Origin: Paraburkholderia sp. BCC1886
GTDB taxonomy: Bacteria; Pseudomonadota; Gammaproteobacteria; Burkholderiales; Burkholderiaceae
NCBI RefSeq assembly: GCF_900996245.1
Contig: NZ_CAAJGK010000048.1
Coordinates: 1-64,000 of the forward strand
DNA: 64,000 nt
Reading direction: 5' to 3'
The position numbers and the translations under genes were made by a program. Shown here in pieces: positions 44,008 to 52,359 of the stretch; positions within the stretch are counted from its first letter, which is position 1; each line of letters begins with the position of its first letter. The notes below the pieces were generated by a model. The model saw nothing but the letters and a program-made list of their open reading frames with translations, searched no databases and was not told where the DNA came from.

Positions 44008-45072
44008 CTAGGACTGCTCGACTTCTTCTTCCGCGCCTTCCTCGCCACCGTAGGCGCTCAGGCGGTTGTACAAGGTTTTCAGACTGACGCCGAGCGCCTT
44101 GGCCGCGCGCCGCTTGTCGCCGCCGCAGTATTTCAGCGTGCCGAGGATGATCTGCTTCTGCGCGTCGGCGAGCGGCGTGCCGATCCACACGCTCATCGCA
44201 TCGCCTTGCGTCACGGCTTTCTTCACGCGCGACGCCAGATGCGGATGCGGCAACTCCACCGTCTTCTCCGCCAGAATGAACGCGCGATATACCGCATTCT
44301 TCAACTCGCGCACGTTGCCGGGCCACGACCAGGTGCGCAGCGTTTCGATCGAGCGTTTGCTGAAGCTCTTGCTTGCACCTTCCTGCTGATTCAGCAGGGC
44401 GAGGAAATGTTGTGCGAGCAGTTCGCGATCGCTATCGCGTTCGCGCAACGGCGGTGCGCGCAGCGGGAACACCGCGAGCCGGTACATCAGGTCTTCGCGC
44501 AGACCGTTTTCCTTGACGGCCACTGCCGGGTCGCGGTTGGTGGCGGCGATCACGCGGACGTCGCCGCTGATCAGATCGTTGCCACCAACCCGATAGAACG
44601 TGCCGGTCTCGAGCGCGCGCAGCAGCTTGACCTGACGCACGGGCGCCATTTCGGTGATTTCGTCGAGGAACAGGGTGCCGCCGTTCGCGTGCTCGAAATA
44701 CCCGAGCCGGCCCGCTACCGCGCCTGTAAAGCTGCCTTTTTCGTGGCCGAACAGTTCGGCTTCGATGAGTTCGTCGGGAATCGCGCCGCAGTTCACGGCC
44801 ACGAAGGGCGCGTCCTTGCGGCCGCTTTTGTCGTGGATCGTGCGGGCGATCAGTTCCTTGCCGGTGCCGGATTCGCCGATGATCAACGCCGTGGCGTCGG
44901 TACAGGCGACTCGTTCGATCTGCTCGTACAAGTCCAGCATCACCGGGGACGAGCCGTACAGCAAGCCGTACGATTTCAGTCCCGCGATGCCGTCCGCGAC
45001 GCGCTGCTTCGCCTGTGCCGAGCCATTGCCGCCGGCTGAGACGGAGGGCGAGTCGAGATCGATTGACGCCAT
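44008..45072 (-). CDS. Sigma-54 dependent activator without receiver domain
   Basis: A 354-residue bacterial enhancer-binding protein. A short N-terminal segment (about 40 residues) contains no sensor domain. The AAA+ core carries Walker A GESGTGKE, the sigma-54 contact loop GSFTGA, Walker B GGTLFLDEI and the arginine-finger region. The C-terminal Fis-type HTH reads GGDKRRAAKALGVSLKTLYNRL. Without a receiver it is PspF-like, perhaps controlled by a binding partner. It is divergent from a DUF883 gene whose upstream DNA has a sigma-54-like promoter. Confidence 0.88.
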   Translation of the reverse strand: MASIDLDSPSVSAGGNGSAQAKQRVADGIAGLKSYGLLYGSSPVMLDLYEQIERVACTDATALIIGESGTGKELIARTIHDKSGRKDAPFVAVNCGAIPDELIEAELFGHEKGSFTGAVAGRLGYFEHANGGTLFLDEITEMAPVRQVKLLRALETGTFYRVGGNDLISGDVRVIAATNRDPAVAVKENGLREDLMYRLAVFPLRAPPLRERDSDRELLAQHFLALLNQQEGASKSFSKRSIETLRTWSWPGNVRELKNAVYRAFILAEKTVELPHPHLASRVKKAVTQGDAMSVWIGTPLADAQKQIILGTLKYCGGDKRRAAKALGVSLKTLYNRLSAYGGEEGAEEEVEQS

Positions 45073-45282
45073 AAACGGGGAGTCCTGTGCAAATGATTAG
45101 GTTGTTGCGGCGCGCAGGCCTGGGAACGAGAGATGCGGATCGCAATATCTCACAAAGGTCGATTTAACCACTTTGACGGCGCTTTCGCCAATCGATGTGG
45201 CGATCGGCGCGCGTCGCAATGATGGGTCGGTCGAAACTGCCTGAAGCCGGGCCGGGCGGCTGCCGTGGCGGAAGTTTTACCG

Positions 45283-45296
45283 GGCACGCCGTCTGC
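45283..45296 (+). promoter_or_regulatory. Candidate sigma-54 promoter before the DUF883 gene
   Basis: GGGCACGCCGTCTGCGA places GG (45283-45284) and GC (45295-45296) with the required 12-bp register. The -24 element differs by one base from TGGCACG, and the -12 CTGC matches imperfectly. It lies 86 bp before the DUF883 start and is divergent from a sigma-54 activator gene. Confidence 0.4.
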
Positions 45297-45381
45297 GACT
45301 TCGATCCGACACGCGCGTGCTTTCCACCTGGGAATCTTATCGATGAAAGCCCGCGCGAACGCCGAACTCAGACAGGAGTGA

Positions 45382-45702
45382 ATGATGACTGAAACTACGC
45401 AACAGCTCGCACTCGGCGGCCAGAAGATTGTCGAGGACCTGCGAGTGCTGCTGAAGGACTCGGAAGAAATGCTGCGGCTCGCGGCAAATGTACCCGGCGA
45501 GGGCGTCGACGCATTGCGCGACAAGCTCGGCACCCATGTCGAGACGCTGCAGTCCGCACTCGGCGACGCGCAGCAGAATGCCCACCGCCGCTACCGGACG
45601 GCCACGGTCACGACCGAACGCTATGTACGGCGCAATCCATGGCAGTCGATTGGTGCCGCGGTAGGCGTGGGTTTTCTGCTCGGCATCCTCACGACCCGCT
45701 AA
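45382..45702 (+). CDS. DUF883/ElaB-YqjD family membrane-anchored protein
   Basis: A 106-residue protein with an amphipathic helical N-terminal part and one C-terminal transmembrane helix (NPWQSIGAAVGVGFLLGILTTR), the tail-anchor pattern of ElaB and YqjD. These bind ribosomes and are induced in stationary phase in E. coli. Two ATGs (45382, 45385) follow AGGAG; either could start. A small membrane-protein gene lies downstream in the same direction. Confidence 0.85.
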   Translation: MMTETTQQLALGGQKIVEDLRVLLKDSEEMLRLAANVPGEGVDALRDKLGTHVETLQSALGDAQQNAHRRYRTATVTTERYVRRNPWQSIGAAVGVGFLLGILTTR

Positions 45703-45761
45703 CGTGCGAACCGCTCGATGCAATGCGACGTCTTTCAGCTTCAAACGATAAGGAGTTCACG

Positions 45762-46016
45762 ATGGCACGACCCAAAATTGGTCTATTCGGCGCGTTGATG
45801 GCGCTCGGCGGCTTCCTCGCAGTGCGCTACGTGCAACGCAATCGCGCGCAGCAGATTCCGGTGGCGCGGGAACTGAGCCGTTGGGAGGACGAGGGCGGCG
45901 CGGTGGCCGCGCCGGCGACGCCGGCAGGCAGCGTGACGAACGCACCTGCAGCCGGACATAACGGCGCTGCCTATACCAACGGAAACGGTGGCGCGTGGCC
46001 ATTTCCACGAAGCTGA
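45762..46016 (+). CDS. Small single-span membrane protein
   Basis: An 84-residue protein starting at the ATG at 45762 after AAGGAG. A hydrophobic helix (IGLFGALMALGGFLAVRYV) is followed by a basic stretch and a low-complexity Ala/Gly/Asn tail. No family recognised. Its closeness to the DUF883 gene (59 bp) and the shared downstream terminator suggest an envelope-stress or stationary-phase operon. Confidence 0.7.
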   Translation: MARPKIGLFGALMALGGFLAVRYVQRNRAQQIPVARELSRWEDEGGAVAAPATPAGSVTNAPAAGHNGAAYTNGNGGAWPFPRS

Positions 46017-46035
46017 GTTTTTTGTGACGAAACCG

Positions 46036-46073
46036 ACGGGCCGGGCGCTCGCCTTGCGGGCGACCCGGCCCGT
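46036..46073 (+). terminator. Terminator after the DUF883 operon
   Basis: ACGGGCCGGG and CCCGGCCCGT form a 10-bp outer stem with an inner TCGCC/GGCGA helix, followed by the T-rich GTTGTTATTCTT. It lies 19 bp past the stop at 46016. Confidence 0.7.
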
Positions 46074-46166
46074 GTTGTTATTCTTGTCCCGATAAGTCCG
46101 TATAATGGGCAAATTCACAACAATGCCCCGGTCGACAAGTCAATTTTTCCGCGCATTGTTGCGGTA

Positions 46167-46195
46167 TTGACTTAAGTCTGAGAGTTCGGTAGTTT
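46167..46195 (+). promoter_or_regulatory. Candidate sigma-70 promoter of the NtrC-family gene
   Basis: TTGACT (46167-46172), a 17-bp spacer and TAGTTT (46190-46195) fit a sigma-70 promoter 124 bp before the regulator start. A consensus TATAAT also occurs at 46101-46106 without a good -35. Confidence 0.45.
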
Positions 46196-46318
46196 TTGCC
46201 ATATCGTATCCCTGATCTTCGCCGACTGTTTTGACGCGTGGCGGGGCGATACCCGGTGAAACCAGATTTTTCGCACGCTTTCTTCTTTTTTACCCACGCT
46301 CCAGGTTTTCGAGACGCG

Positions 46319-47713
46319 ATGCCACATGTACTGATAGTCGATGACGATGCGAGTACCCGCGAGGCGCTTTCCGCGATCATCGGGGAAGACGGCCTGACTA
46401 CCGCCACGGCGGGCGATTTGCGCGAGGCGCGCATTCAACTGGTTCGGCAAATGCCGGATGTCGTGTTTACGGATTTGAAGTTGCCTGACGGCAGCGGCGT
46501 CGATCTGTTCGAGGATCTCGATCCGCGATCCGGCGTCGAGGTGATTGTGATTACGGGTCATGCGACGGTGGAGTCGGCGGTGAATGCGTTGAAGATGGGC
46601 GCGACCGATTATCTGGTCAAGCCGATCAACATGCAGCGCGTGAAGGCGATTCTGTCGCGTTTGCCGCGCGCGGGCGACCTGAAAGCGGAAATTGGCACGT
46701 TGCGCGGCGAGTTGCGCCGTATGGGCCGGTTCGGATTGATGCTCGGCAATTCACCGGCGATGCAGGAGGTGTACGACCAGATTGGCCGCGTGGCGCCGAC
46801 GGCGGCCTCGGTGATGCTGGTGGGCGAGTCGGGCACGGGCAAGGAGGTGGCTGCCCAGACGCTGCATGAATTGAGCTTGCGTCGCAAGCACGCTTTTCTG
46901 GCGGTGAATTGCGGGGCGATTTCGCCGAACCTGATCGAATCCGAGATGTTTGGGCACGAGCGCGGTTCGTTCACTGGCGCGGACCGGCAGCATAAGGGTT
47001 ATTTCGAGCGCGCGAATGGCGGCACGTTGTTCCTCGACGAAATCACCGAGATGCCGATTGAGTTGCAGGTGAAGTTGTTGCGCGTGCTGGAAACCGGCAT
47101 GTTCATGCGGGTGGGGACCACGAAGGAAATCGAAACGGACGTGCGACTGATTGCGGCCACGAACCGCGATCCTGAGCAGGCGGTGCTCGAGGGCAAGTTA
47201 CGGCTGGATTTGTATCACCGGTTGAATGTGTTTCCGATCAGCTTGCCGCCGCTGCGTGACCGCGGCAAGGATGTCGAGTTGCTGGCGCAGGCGTTTCTGG
47301 ATGAGCTCAACGAGCGGCATAGCAGCAAGAAGCATTTTCCTGCGGCGGTGAAGGAAATGTTGATGTCGTATCCGTGGCCCGGGAATGTGCGTGAGTTGAA
47401 GAATTACGTGCAGCGCGCGCACATTATGTCCGGGACGGATTCCGATAGTACGGCGACGGTGCCTTTGCAGATTACGTTGTCGAAGCCTGCGGCTGGGACG
47501 GCTATTACGATTCCGTTTGGGACTTCTTTGGCTGAAGCCGATCGGCAGTTGATATTGGCGACGCTGGAGCAGTGTGGAGGGGTTAAGACCCGCGCTGCGG
47601 AGATTCTTGGGATTAGTTTGAAGACGCTTTATAACCGGCTCGTCGAGTATGGGAATGATGGGCGGGATGAAGATGTGGATGAGAGTCGGGCTTTGGGTGG
47701 GGCGGATGCATAA
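46319..47713 (+). CDS. NtrC-family sigma-54 dependent response regulator
   Basis: A 464-residue protein from the ATG at 46319 (MPHVLIVDDDASTREAL). The receiver (1-120) has the phospho-acceptor D in VVFTDLKLPDGSG and K in LVKPIN. The AAA+ core carries GESGTGKE, GSFTGA and GGTLFLDEITEM. The C-terminal Fis HTH reads GGVKTRAAEILGISLKTLYNRL. No histidine kinase gene is adjacent, so it is an orphan. The last 100 codons use noticeably more A/T at wobble positions than the rest. Confidence 0.9.
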   Translation: MPHVLIVDDDASTREALSAIIGEDGLTTATAGDLREARIQLVRQMPDVVFTDLKLPDGSGVDLFEDLDPRSGVEVIVITGHATVESAVNALKMGATDYLVKPINMQRVKAILSRLPRAGDLKAEIGTLRGELRRMGRFGLMLGNSPAMQEVYDQIGRVAPTAASVMLVGESGTGKEVAAQTLHELSLRRKHAFLAVNCGAISPNLIESEMFGHERGSFTGADRQHKGYFERANGGTLFLDEITEMPIELQVKLLRVLETGMFMRVGTTKEIETDVRLIAATNRDPEQAVLEGKLRLDLYHRLNVFPISLPPLRDRGKDVELLAQAFLDELNERHSSKKHFPAAVKEMLMSYPWPGNVRELKNYVQRAHIMSGTDSDSTATVPLQITLSKPAAGTAITIPFGTSLAEADRQLILATLEQCGGVKTRAAEILGISLKTLYNRLVEYGNDGRDEDVDESRALGGADA

Positions 47714-47754
47714 GGGGGCGTCGTTGCACTGGCTTTTTCGTTGCACTAGCTTCT

Positions 47755-48275
47755 TTGGCCTCTCCTTGCTTTGTTAGTGGTCTATTAGCGTTCCCCCTGT
47801 GCGGGGGGGGCACCTACTTTTCTTTGCCGCCGCAAAGAAAAGTAGGCAAAAGAAAGCGGGCTCAAACCGCTAACCATTAAGCGGGCCCCGCGCGGGGTTT
47901 CTGGTAGTGGTGCATCTGGAATCCGTGCTCCCGCACATTCCGCCTCAGTGACAAGGCAGTCATTCTTCCGGCGGCGCTTCGCGCGCCCCCGCGTCGTTCT
48001 ACCCCCCTCGGTTTTTCGCCTTCCGTGGTGTACCCATCCGCGACGCACGCAGTGCGGAGTGGGAGCTGATGAGTGCTTTGTCACTACCGCGTAATGCGCG
48101 AGGGCACGGATTCCAGATGCACCACTACCGGTGGTTCACCGCGGTTCCCACTTAAGAATTAGCGGTGTGAGCCGCTTTCTTTTGCCTACTTTTCTTTGCG
48201 GCGGCAAAGAAAAGTAGGTGCCCCCCCGCACAGGGGGAACGCTAATAGACCACTAACAAAACAAGGAGAGGCCAA
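47755..48275. repeat. 521-bp inverted-repeat element without a gene
   Basis: Two roughly 208-bp arms (47755-47962 and 48069-48275) are near-perfect inverted copies around a core of about 106 bp. Within each arm a 15-bp stem (CCTACTTTTCTTTGC and its complement, 4-nt loop) occurs at 47813-47846 and 48185-48218. A 25-bp block at 47903-47927 is repeated exactly in inverse at 48105-48129. I see no transposase gene, no terminal IS signature and no clear target-site duplication. Fragments of this kind are, to my recollection, common between Burkholderia genes, so this is probably a dispersed repeat. Confidence 0.85.
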
Positions 48276-48297
48276 AAAAAAACAGCCGCCGAAGGCA

Positions 48298-49251
48298 TCA
48301 CCCACCCCCTAACCGATCCCGAATAGCCGGCAACATAACCTCCACCGCCGCACGGCCTTCTTGTATGGCCGGCCCCGCCCGATGAAAATCAAAAATCCCC
48401 ATCCCCCCGAGTCGGGGTTGAATAAGAATATCAGCCGGCTCCCCAGCCAACCGGCTCCTCGTAATCCGCACCTGCATGATATCGATACTCTGCGCGACCG
48501 CGCTCAACATGGATGGCACCCGCCCACTAGGCGCAGGCGGCACCCTGACATCGTCGGTCACCGGTGAATCGGGCGGCGCCAGCCACTTGGGCCACGGCTT
48601 GCCATTCCTGCGCAAAGCAACCGGCGCCGGTGCATCAGGATCGATGGCAGGCGTCTCCACCACCGCCCCACCAAAATCCCGCCCATTCAGAATGTCGTTG
48701 TTCAGATCGACAGCAATCACACAATCCGCCCGCATCCCACGCGCAACCGATACCGGCACCGGATTGCTCAACCCACCATCCACCAGCCACACCCCGTTGT
48801 GCCACACGGGCGTAAAAATCCCCGGAATCGCAATCGACGCGCGCACCGCGTCCACCACGCTGCCATCCTGCATCCAGCTCTCACGTCCCGAATCGAGTTC
48901 GGTCGCGACCGCCGCGAACGGCATGTTCAATTGCGCAATCGAACGTCCATCGAACTTCTCGGCGAACACCTGAATCACCTTGCGTCCACCCAGCAAGCCG
49001 CCCGATAACCGCAAGTCGAGCAGGCGCACCACCGTCTGCCAGGTCAGCCGCGATACCCACTCTTCCAGCCAGTCCAGATCGCCATTGGCATACACCGCTC
49101 CGACCAGCGCGCCAATCGATGTCCCGCACACCACGTCGGGCTTGATGCCCGCGTCGTGCAGCGCGCGAATCGCCCCGATATGCGCCCAGCCGCGTGCCGC
49201 CCCACCCCCCAATACCAGCCCGATCCGGCTGGATCGACGTCGACGTATCAT
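48298..49251 (-). CDS. Patatin-like phospholipase (RssA family)
   Basis: A 317-residue protein with the patatin oxyanion loop GLVLGGGAARGWAHIG, the nucleophile motif GTSIGALVGAV and the catalytic Asp in VDGGLSNPVPV. The RssA/YchK branch is cytoplasmic or membrane-associated and hydrolyses acyl esters. Its start, MIRRRRSSRIG, is basic with no signal peptide. The BamE-like gene lies 23 bp upstream, so an operon is likely. The right arm of the repeat element ends just past its stop. Confidence 0.9.
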   Translation of the reverse strand: MIRRRRSSRIGLVLGGGAARGWAHIGAIRALHDAGIKPDVVCGTSIGALVGAVYANGDLDWLEEWVSRLTWQTVVRLLDLRLSGGLLGGRKVIQVFAEKFDGRSIAQLNMPFAAVATELDSGRESWMQDGSVVDAVRASIAIPGIFTPVWHNGVWLVDGGLSNPVPVSVARGMRADCVIAVDLNNDILNGRDFGGAVVETPAIDPDAPAPVALRRNGKPWPKWLAPPDSPVTDDVRVPPAPSGRVPSMLSAVAQSIDIMQVRITRSRLAGEPADILIQPRLGGMGIFDFHRAGPAIQEGRAAVEVMLPAIRDRLGGG

Positions 49252-49274
49252 CCGTTTCCCCGCCTTCCTGTTGT

Positions 49275-49826
49275 CTATCGCCCGCGCACCACGTCCGAAC
49301 GCGAAGTCGTATACACCTTGTGATATTGATCGAAGTGAACATTGAAAATGCCCTCCTCCGTCACGCCCCGCTCACGCCACTTCCAGCTCCACACGGTCTC
49401 CGGCTTCAGCGGAAACACCGCCACCTGACCAGGCTTGCCAAGCAGACGGCGCACCTCGTCATCGCTCATGCCGATGCGGATCTTGCCGAAGTTTTCGGCG
49501 GTCAACACCTGCGTGATGGCCTGCAACTTTCCATCGCGATCGATATCGACCATGTAGGTATTCAAGCCCTCCGGTCCACGCGGATACTCGAAGCGCCGCG
49601 AACCGTCCGTGAACGTGCGCTCGGTTTCAGGCTTGCCCATCTGCTCGCGTATCTGCGATTCGGTCGTGACGCCCGGCGTCAGGTCCTTCAGCAACAACGC
49701 ATCCGGTTTGACCGCATTGAAAAAGTCCTTGAGTTTTTGCACGGCGTGCTCGCTCTGTTGGTCGTCGCAAGCAGCCAGCGATACGCACGCAGCCAGCAGC
49801 GCGACGGTAAGCAGTTTGAAACTCAC
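49275..49826 (-). CDS. BamE/SmpA-OmlA-like lipoprotein
   Basis: A 183-residue protein from a GTG (49826) after AGGAATT. A lipoprotein signal with lipobox LAAC (residues 17-20) is followed by two SmpA/OmlA-like modules: LTPGVTTESQIREQMGKPETERTFTDGSRRFEYP and FGKIRIGMSDDEVRRLLGKPGQV...VWSWKW. Such domains stabilise outer-membrane assembly or bind envelope proteins. It is not the single-domain BamE itself, which is shorter. It is upstream of the patatin gene. Confidence 0.8.
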   Translation of the reverse strand: MSFKLLTVALLAACVSLAACDDQQSEHAVQKLKDFFNAVKPDALLLKDLTPGVTTESQIREQMGKPETERTFTDGSRRFEYPRGPEGLNTYMVDIDRDGKLQAITQVLTAENFGKIRIGMSDDEVRRLLGKPGQVAVFPLKPETVWSWKWRERGVTEEGIFNVHFDQYHKVYTTSRSDVVRGR

Positions 49827-50354
49827 GGCGAATTCCTGTCCGGTTACGGCCGGCAGCGCGCCCGCATTTCAGTGTGAAATGGGTGCTACAGGATAACCGC
49901 GAGCAGACAAAACCGCGAGCGAGCGCGGCAAAGCGGCGCCAGGCCGCAAAGGCGAGCAATGTCAGGGACGAGTTGCAGGAAGGAGCGCAAACAAAAAAGC
50001 GACGCCGGAAAAAAGCGTCGCCAGTTGGCGGTACGGTCGGCCGCAATCGGAAAGCGCGGCCCCGGCGCGCGAGTCCATGCTCGCAACCCGTGGTCCGGCA
50101 AGAAACATACAGTGCGCACAAGACGCCGAACATCGAGCCAAGCATCGAGCCCGACATCGGCGCGGGCGACTCGCAGCGGTCTGTCGTTGCATTCGCAAAC
50201 CGCTGCTGGCTTTGGCCGCCCTGGTCCCCTCTATGAGCTTTCAGGTGCGACTAATTTAATCGCAGCGGCCGGTTTGCACGAGAGCGCGTTTACACCGAAT
50301 CGGCAGACGATTATGGACCGGCTGCACACGGCATCGATCGCGCCGGCGACACGT
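49827..50354. other. Intergenic region between rhodanese and BamE-like genes
   Basis: 528 bp without a supported gene. A hairpin GCGACGC / GCGTCGC (49999-50021), with A6 on the left, makes a minus-strand terminator of GCGACGC...GCGTCGC-TTTTTT form. It lies about 330 bp past the rhodanese stop, so it may end that transcript or an unseen RNA. The long open frame through here on the plus strand has shadow-like composition. Confidence 0.45.
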
Positions 50355-51974
50355 TCAGATCACCCGAAAACCATGCGTGCCGTCACGCCCCAACTGCGCT
50401 ACCAGGCCGAACTCCCACTCCAGATACGCATTCAGTGCATCGAGCGAATGATCGGTGCCTTCATACGGCCGCCGATACCGGTCGATACGCGGCGACGCCA
50501 TGCGCGTCTCGCCATGCTCGAGCGGCAAACCCGCTTCGACCCACTCGCGCGTGCCGCCGCGGAGCACCTGCACCGGCTTGCCCGTCAACGCCGCCAATTC
50601 CGGCGCGGCAAAGCGCGCCAGCCAACTCGAATTGCAAGTCGCCACGTAACGATGCGCGTCCGGCAACCGGCGCAACGCATCTTCCAGTTGCCCGCGCAGC
50701 GCGAACCACGCGCCGGGAATGTGGCCGCTCACGTAGCGCGCGCTACGCGTGAAATCCAGCACGACGGTTCCCGGCGCCTGCAACAGCGTCACCAGATCCG
50801 CCGCCGACAGCTCGTCGACAACCGGTGGCGTCGGCACGTTGCGCGCCGCCGGAGCCGGACCTTTCTCGGCGAAATCCGCAGCGCCCAATCCGTCCACGAC
50901 GTACACCTCGACGTTCATCTGGGCGAGCCACGACGCCGTCATGTTGGCGCGCACGCCGTCGTTGTCCGCGAGAATCACGCGGGCGCCGCGCACCGGCGCG
51001 AACACTTCGATCTCCTGCACCAGCTGGCCACCCGGCGCGCTGCGAAAACCCGGCACGTGGCCCGCTTCGTACTCTTCGAGCGAGCGCACGTCGAAGCGGT
51101 AAACCGTGCGGACGGCTTCGCCGGCCCAGCGACGTGCTTCATCGCGTGAAGTGCGACCGACACGGGCACGCCCGGCCACCGCACGAGCCGCGTCGGCGGC
51201 GGCGAGGCGCGCGGTGTTCGCCGCATCGCCGGCGTCTTTTCCCGCTGGTTCGAAACGCCGCGTGCTGCCGTGCGCAAGCGGCTGACCCGCCAGCGTCCAG
51301 CCGATGGTGCCGTTGCGCAAGGCCGCAACCGGATTCGGCACGCCCGCATTGATCAGCGATTGCGCGCCGATAATGCCGCGCGTGCGTCCCGAGCCGTTCA
51401 CGACGATCCGCGTGGCGGGGTTCGGTGCAAGCTGCGCGATACGCAACACCAGCTCCGCACCCGGCACGTTGATGCTGCCGGGAATATTCATGGTCCGGTA
51501 TTCGTCGAACGGACGCGCGTCGAGCACCACGACATCGGCGTCTTCGTCGAGCAGCGCCTGTAACTGCGACGCGGGCAGCGAAGGCGTACGGCGCCGGCTT
51601 TCCACCAGTTCGCCGAACGCCTTGCCCGGTACGTTGAGTTCATGAAACAGTTCGCCGCCGGCTTCGCGCCAGCCTTGCAAGCCACCCTGCAACACGGCGA
51701 CTCCGGTATAGCCCATGTCTTCGAATCGAGCGGCAGCGCGCGCCGCGAGTCCTTCGCCGTCGTCGAATACGACGATCGGCACGTTCAGGCGCGGCAGGAC
51801 GACGGGTGCATCCAGTTCCAGACGCGACAGCGGCAGATTGGCCGCGAACAGCGGATGACTGCGGGCATGCGGCTCTTCCTCACGCACGTCGACAAGCGCG
51901 ACTTCCTCGCGATCGAGCAGCGCATGGCGCACGTCTTCGAATGATCGGGTACGCAACTCTTTGACGAAACTCAT
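50355..51974 (-). CDS. Four-domain rhodanese-like sulfurtransferase homolog
   Basis: From the ATG at 51974 (MSFVKELRTRSFEDVRHALLD) this is 539 residues. Four rhodanese-like domains lie at roughly 1-115, 130-250, 275-385 and 390-500. The active-site loop position reads FDDGEG, VNGSGRTRG, LADNDGVR and ATCNSSWLA in turn, so only the last retains a cysteine (persulfide carrier), and it lacks the usual C-x5-R loop. The first three domains are probably structural. Sulfur-transfer activity, if any, is confined to domain four. Substrate unknown; divergent from the luciferase-like gene. Confidence 0.85.
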   Translation of the reverse strand: MSFVKELRTRSFEDVRHALLDREEVALVDVREEEPHARSHPLFAANLPLSRLELDAPVVLPRLNVPIVVFDDGEGLAARAAARFEDMGYTGVAVLQGGLQGWREAGGELFHELNVPGKAFGELVESRRRTPSLPASQLQALLDEDADVVVLDARPFDEYRTMNIPGSINVPGAELVLRIAQLAPNPATRIVVNGSGRTRGIIGAQSLINAGVPNPVAALRNGTIGWTLAGQPLAHGSTRRFEPAGKDAGDAANTARLAAADAARAVAGRARVGRTSRDEARRWAGEAVRTVYRFDVRSLEEYEAGHVPGFRSAPGGQLVQEIEVFAPVRGARVILADNDGVRANMTASWLAQMNVEVYVVDGLGAADFAEKGPAPAARNVPTPPVVDELSAADLVTLLQAPGTVVLDFTRSARYVSGHIPGAWFALRGQLEDALRRLPDAHRYVATCNSSWLARFAAPELAALTGKPVQVLRGGTREWVEAGLPLEHGETRMASPRIDRYRRPYEGTDHSLDALNAYLEWEFGLVAQLGRDGTHGFRVI

Positions 51975-52359
51975 GAAATCGGACACTCCTTCGTAGCATT
52001 CCAGCAGTTCGCAAGACCATGCTCGAGTCGCTGGGAATATCGATTGGGCAGCGTAGCTTTTGCACCGTACACGCGAAATCCGATCGGCGTGCGATGGCAA
52101 AAAAAGCCTTGCTCGCGTGATGGATATGGAGACGGCTGCCGTAACGTCGCTGGAACGTCGCCGCGATGTCCGCGCGGCTACCCAAGCATGCGCAAATTTC
52201 AAGCCACGCTGCGCAGGACACACCTTAGACGGCCTGCAAACGCGCACCGGTCAATCCCCCTCCCGCGACGTGGACATCCCGGCGCCGTCAGCAGGAAACG
52301 GAAAGCTTTGCCACAATGCGCCATCGCGTGAAAGCGCCACAAATAGCAAGCTCACAGAC
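51975..52359. other. Divergent promoter region, rhodanese / luciferase-like genes
   Basis: 385 bp between the divergent genes, with no supported ORF. It holds both promoters. I found no clear operator palindrome. Confidence 0.3.

Noticed and set aside
47785..48084. 99-codon minus-strand frame inside the inverted-repeat element
   Set aside because: It lies wholly in repeat DNA, has no ribosome-binding site and reads through the hairpin sequence. Probably a non-coding frame.
49959..51149. 396-codon plus-strand frame over the rhodanese gene
   Set aside because: Arg/His/Ala-rich composition typical of an antisense shadow in GC-rich DNA; the minus-strand rhodanese is clearly the real gene.
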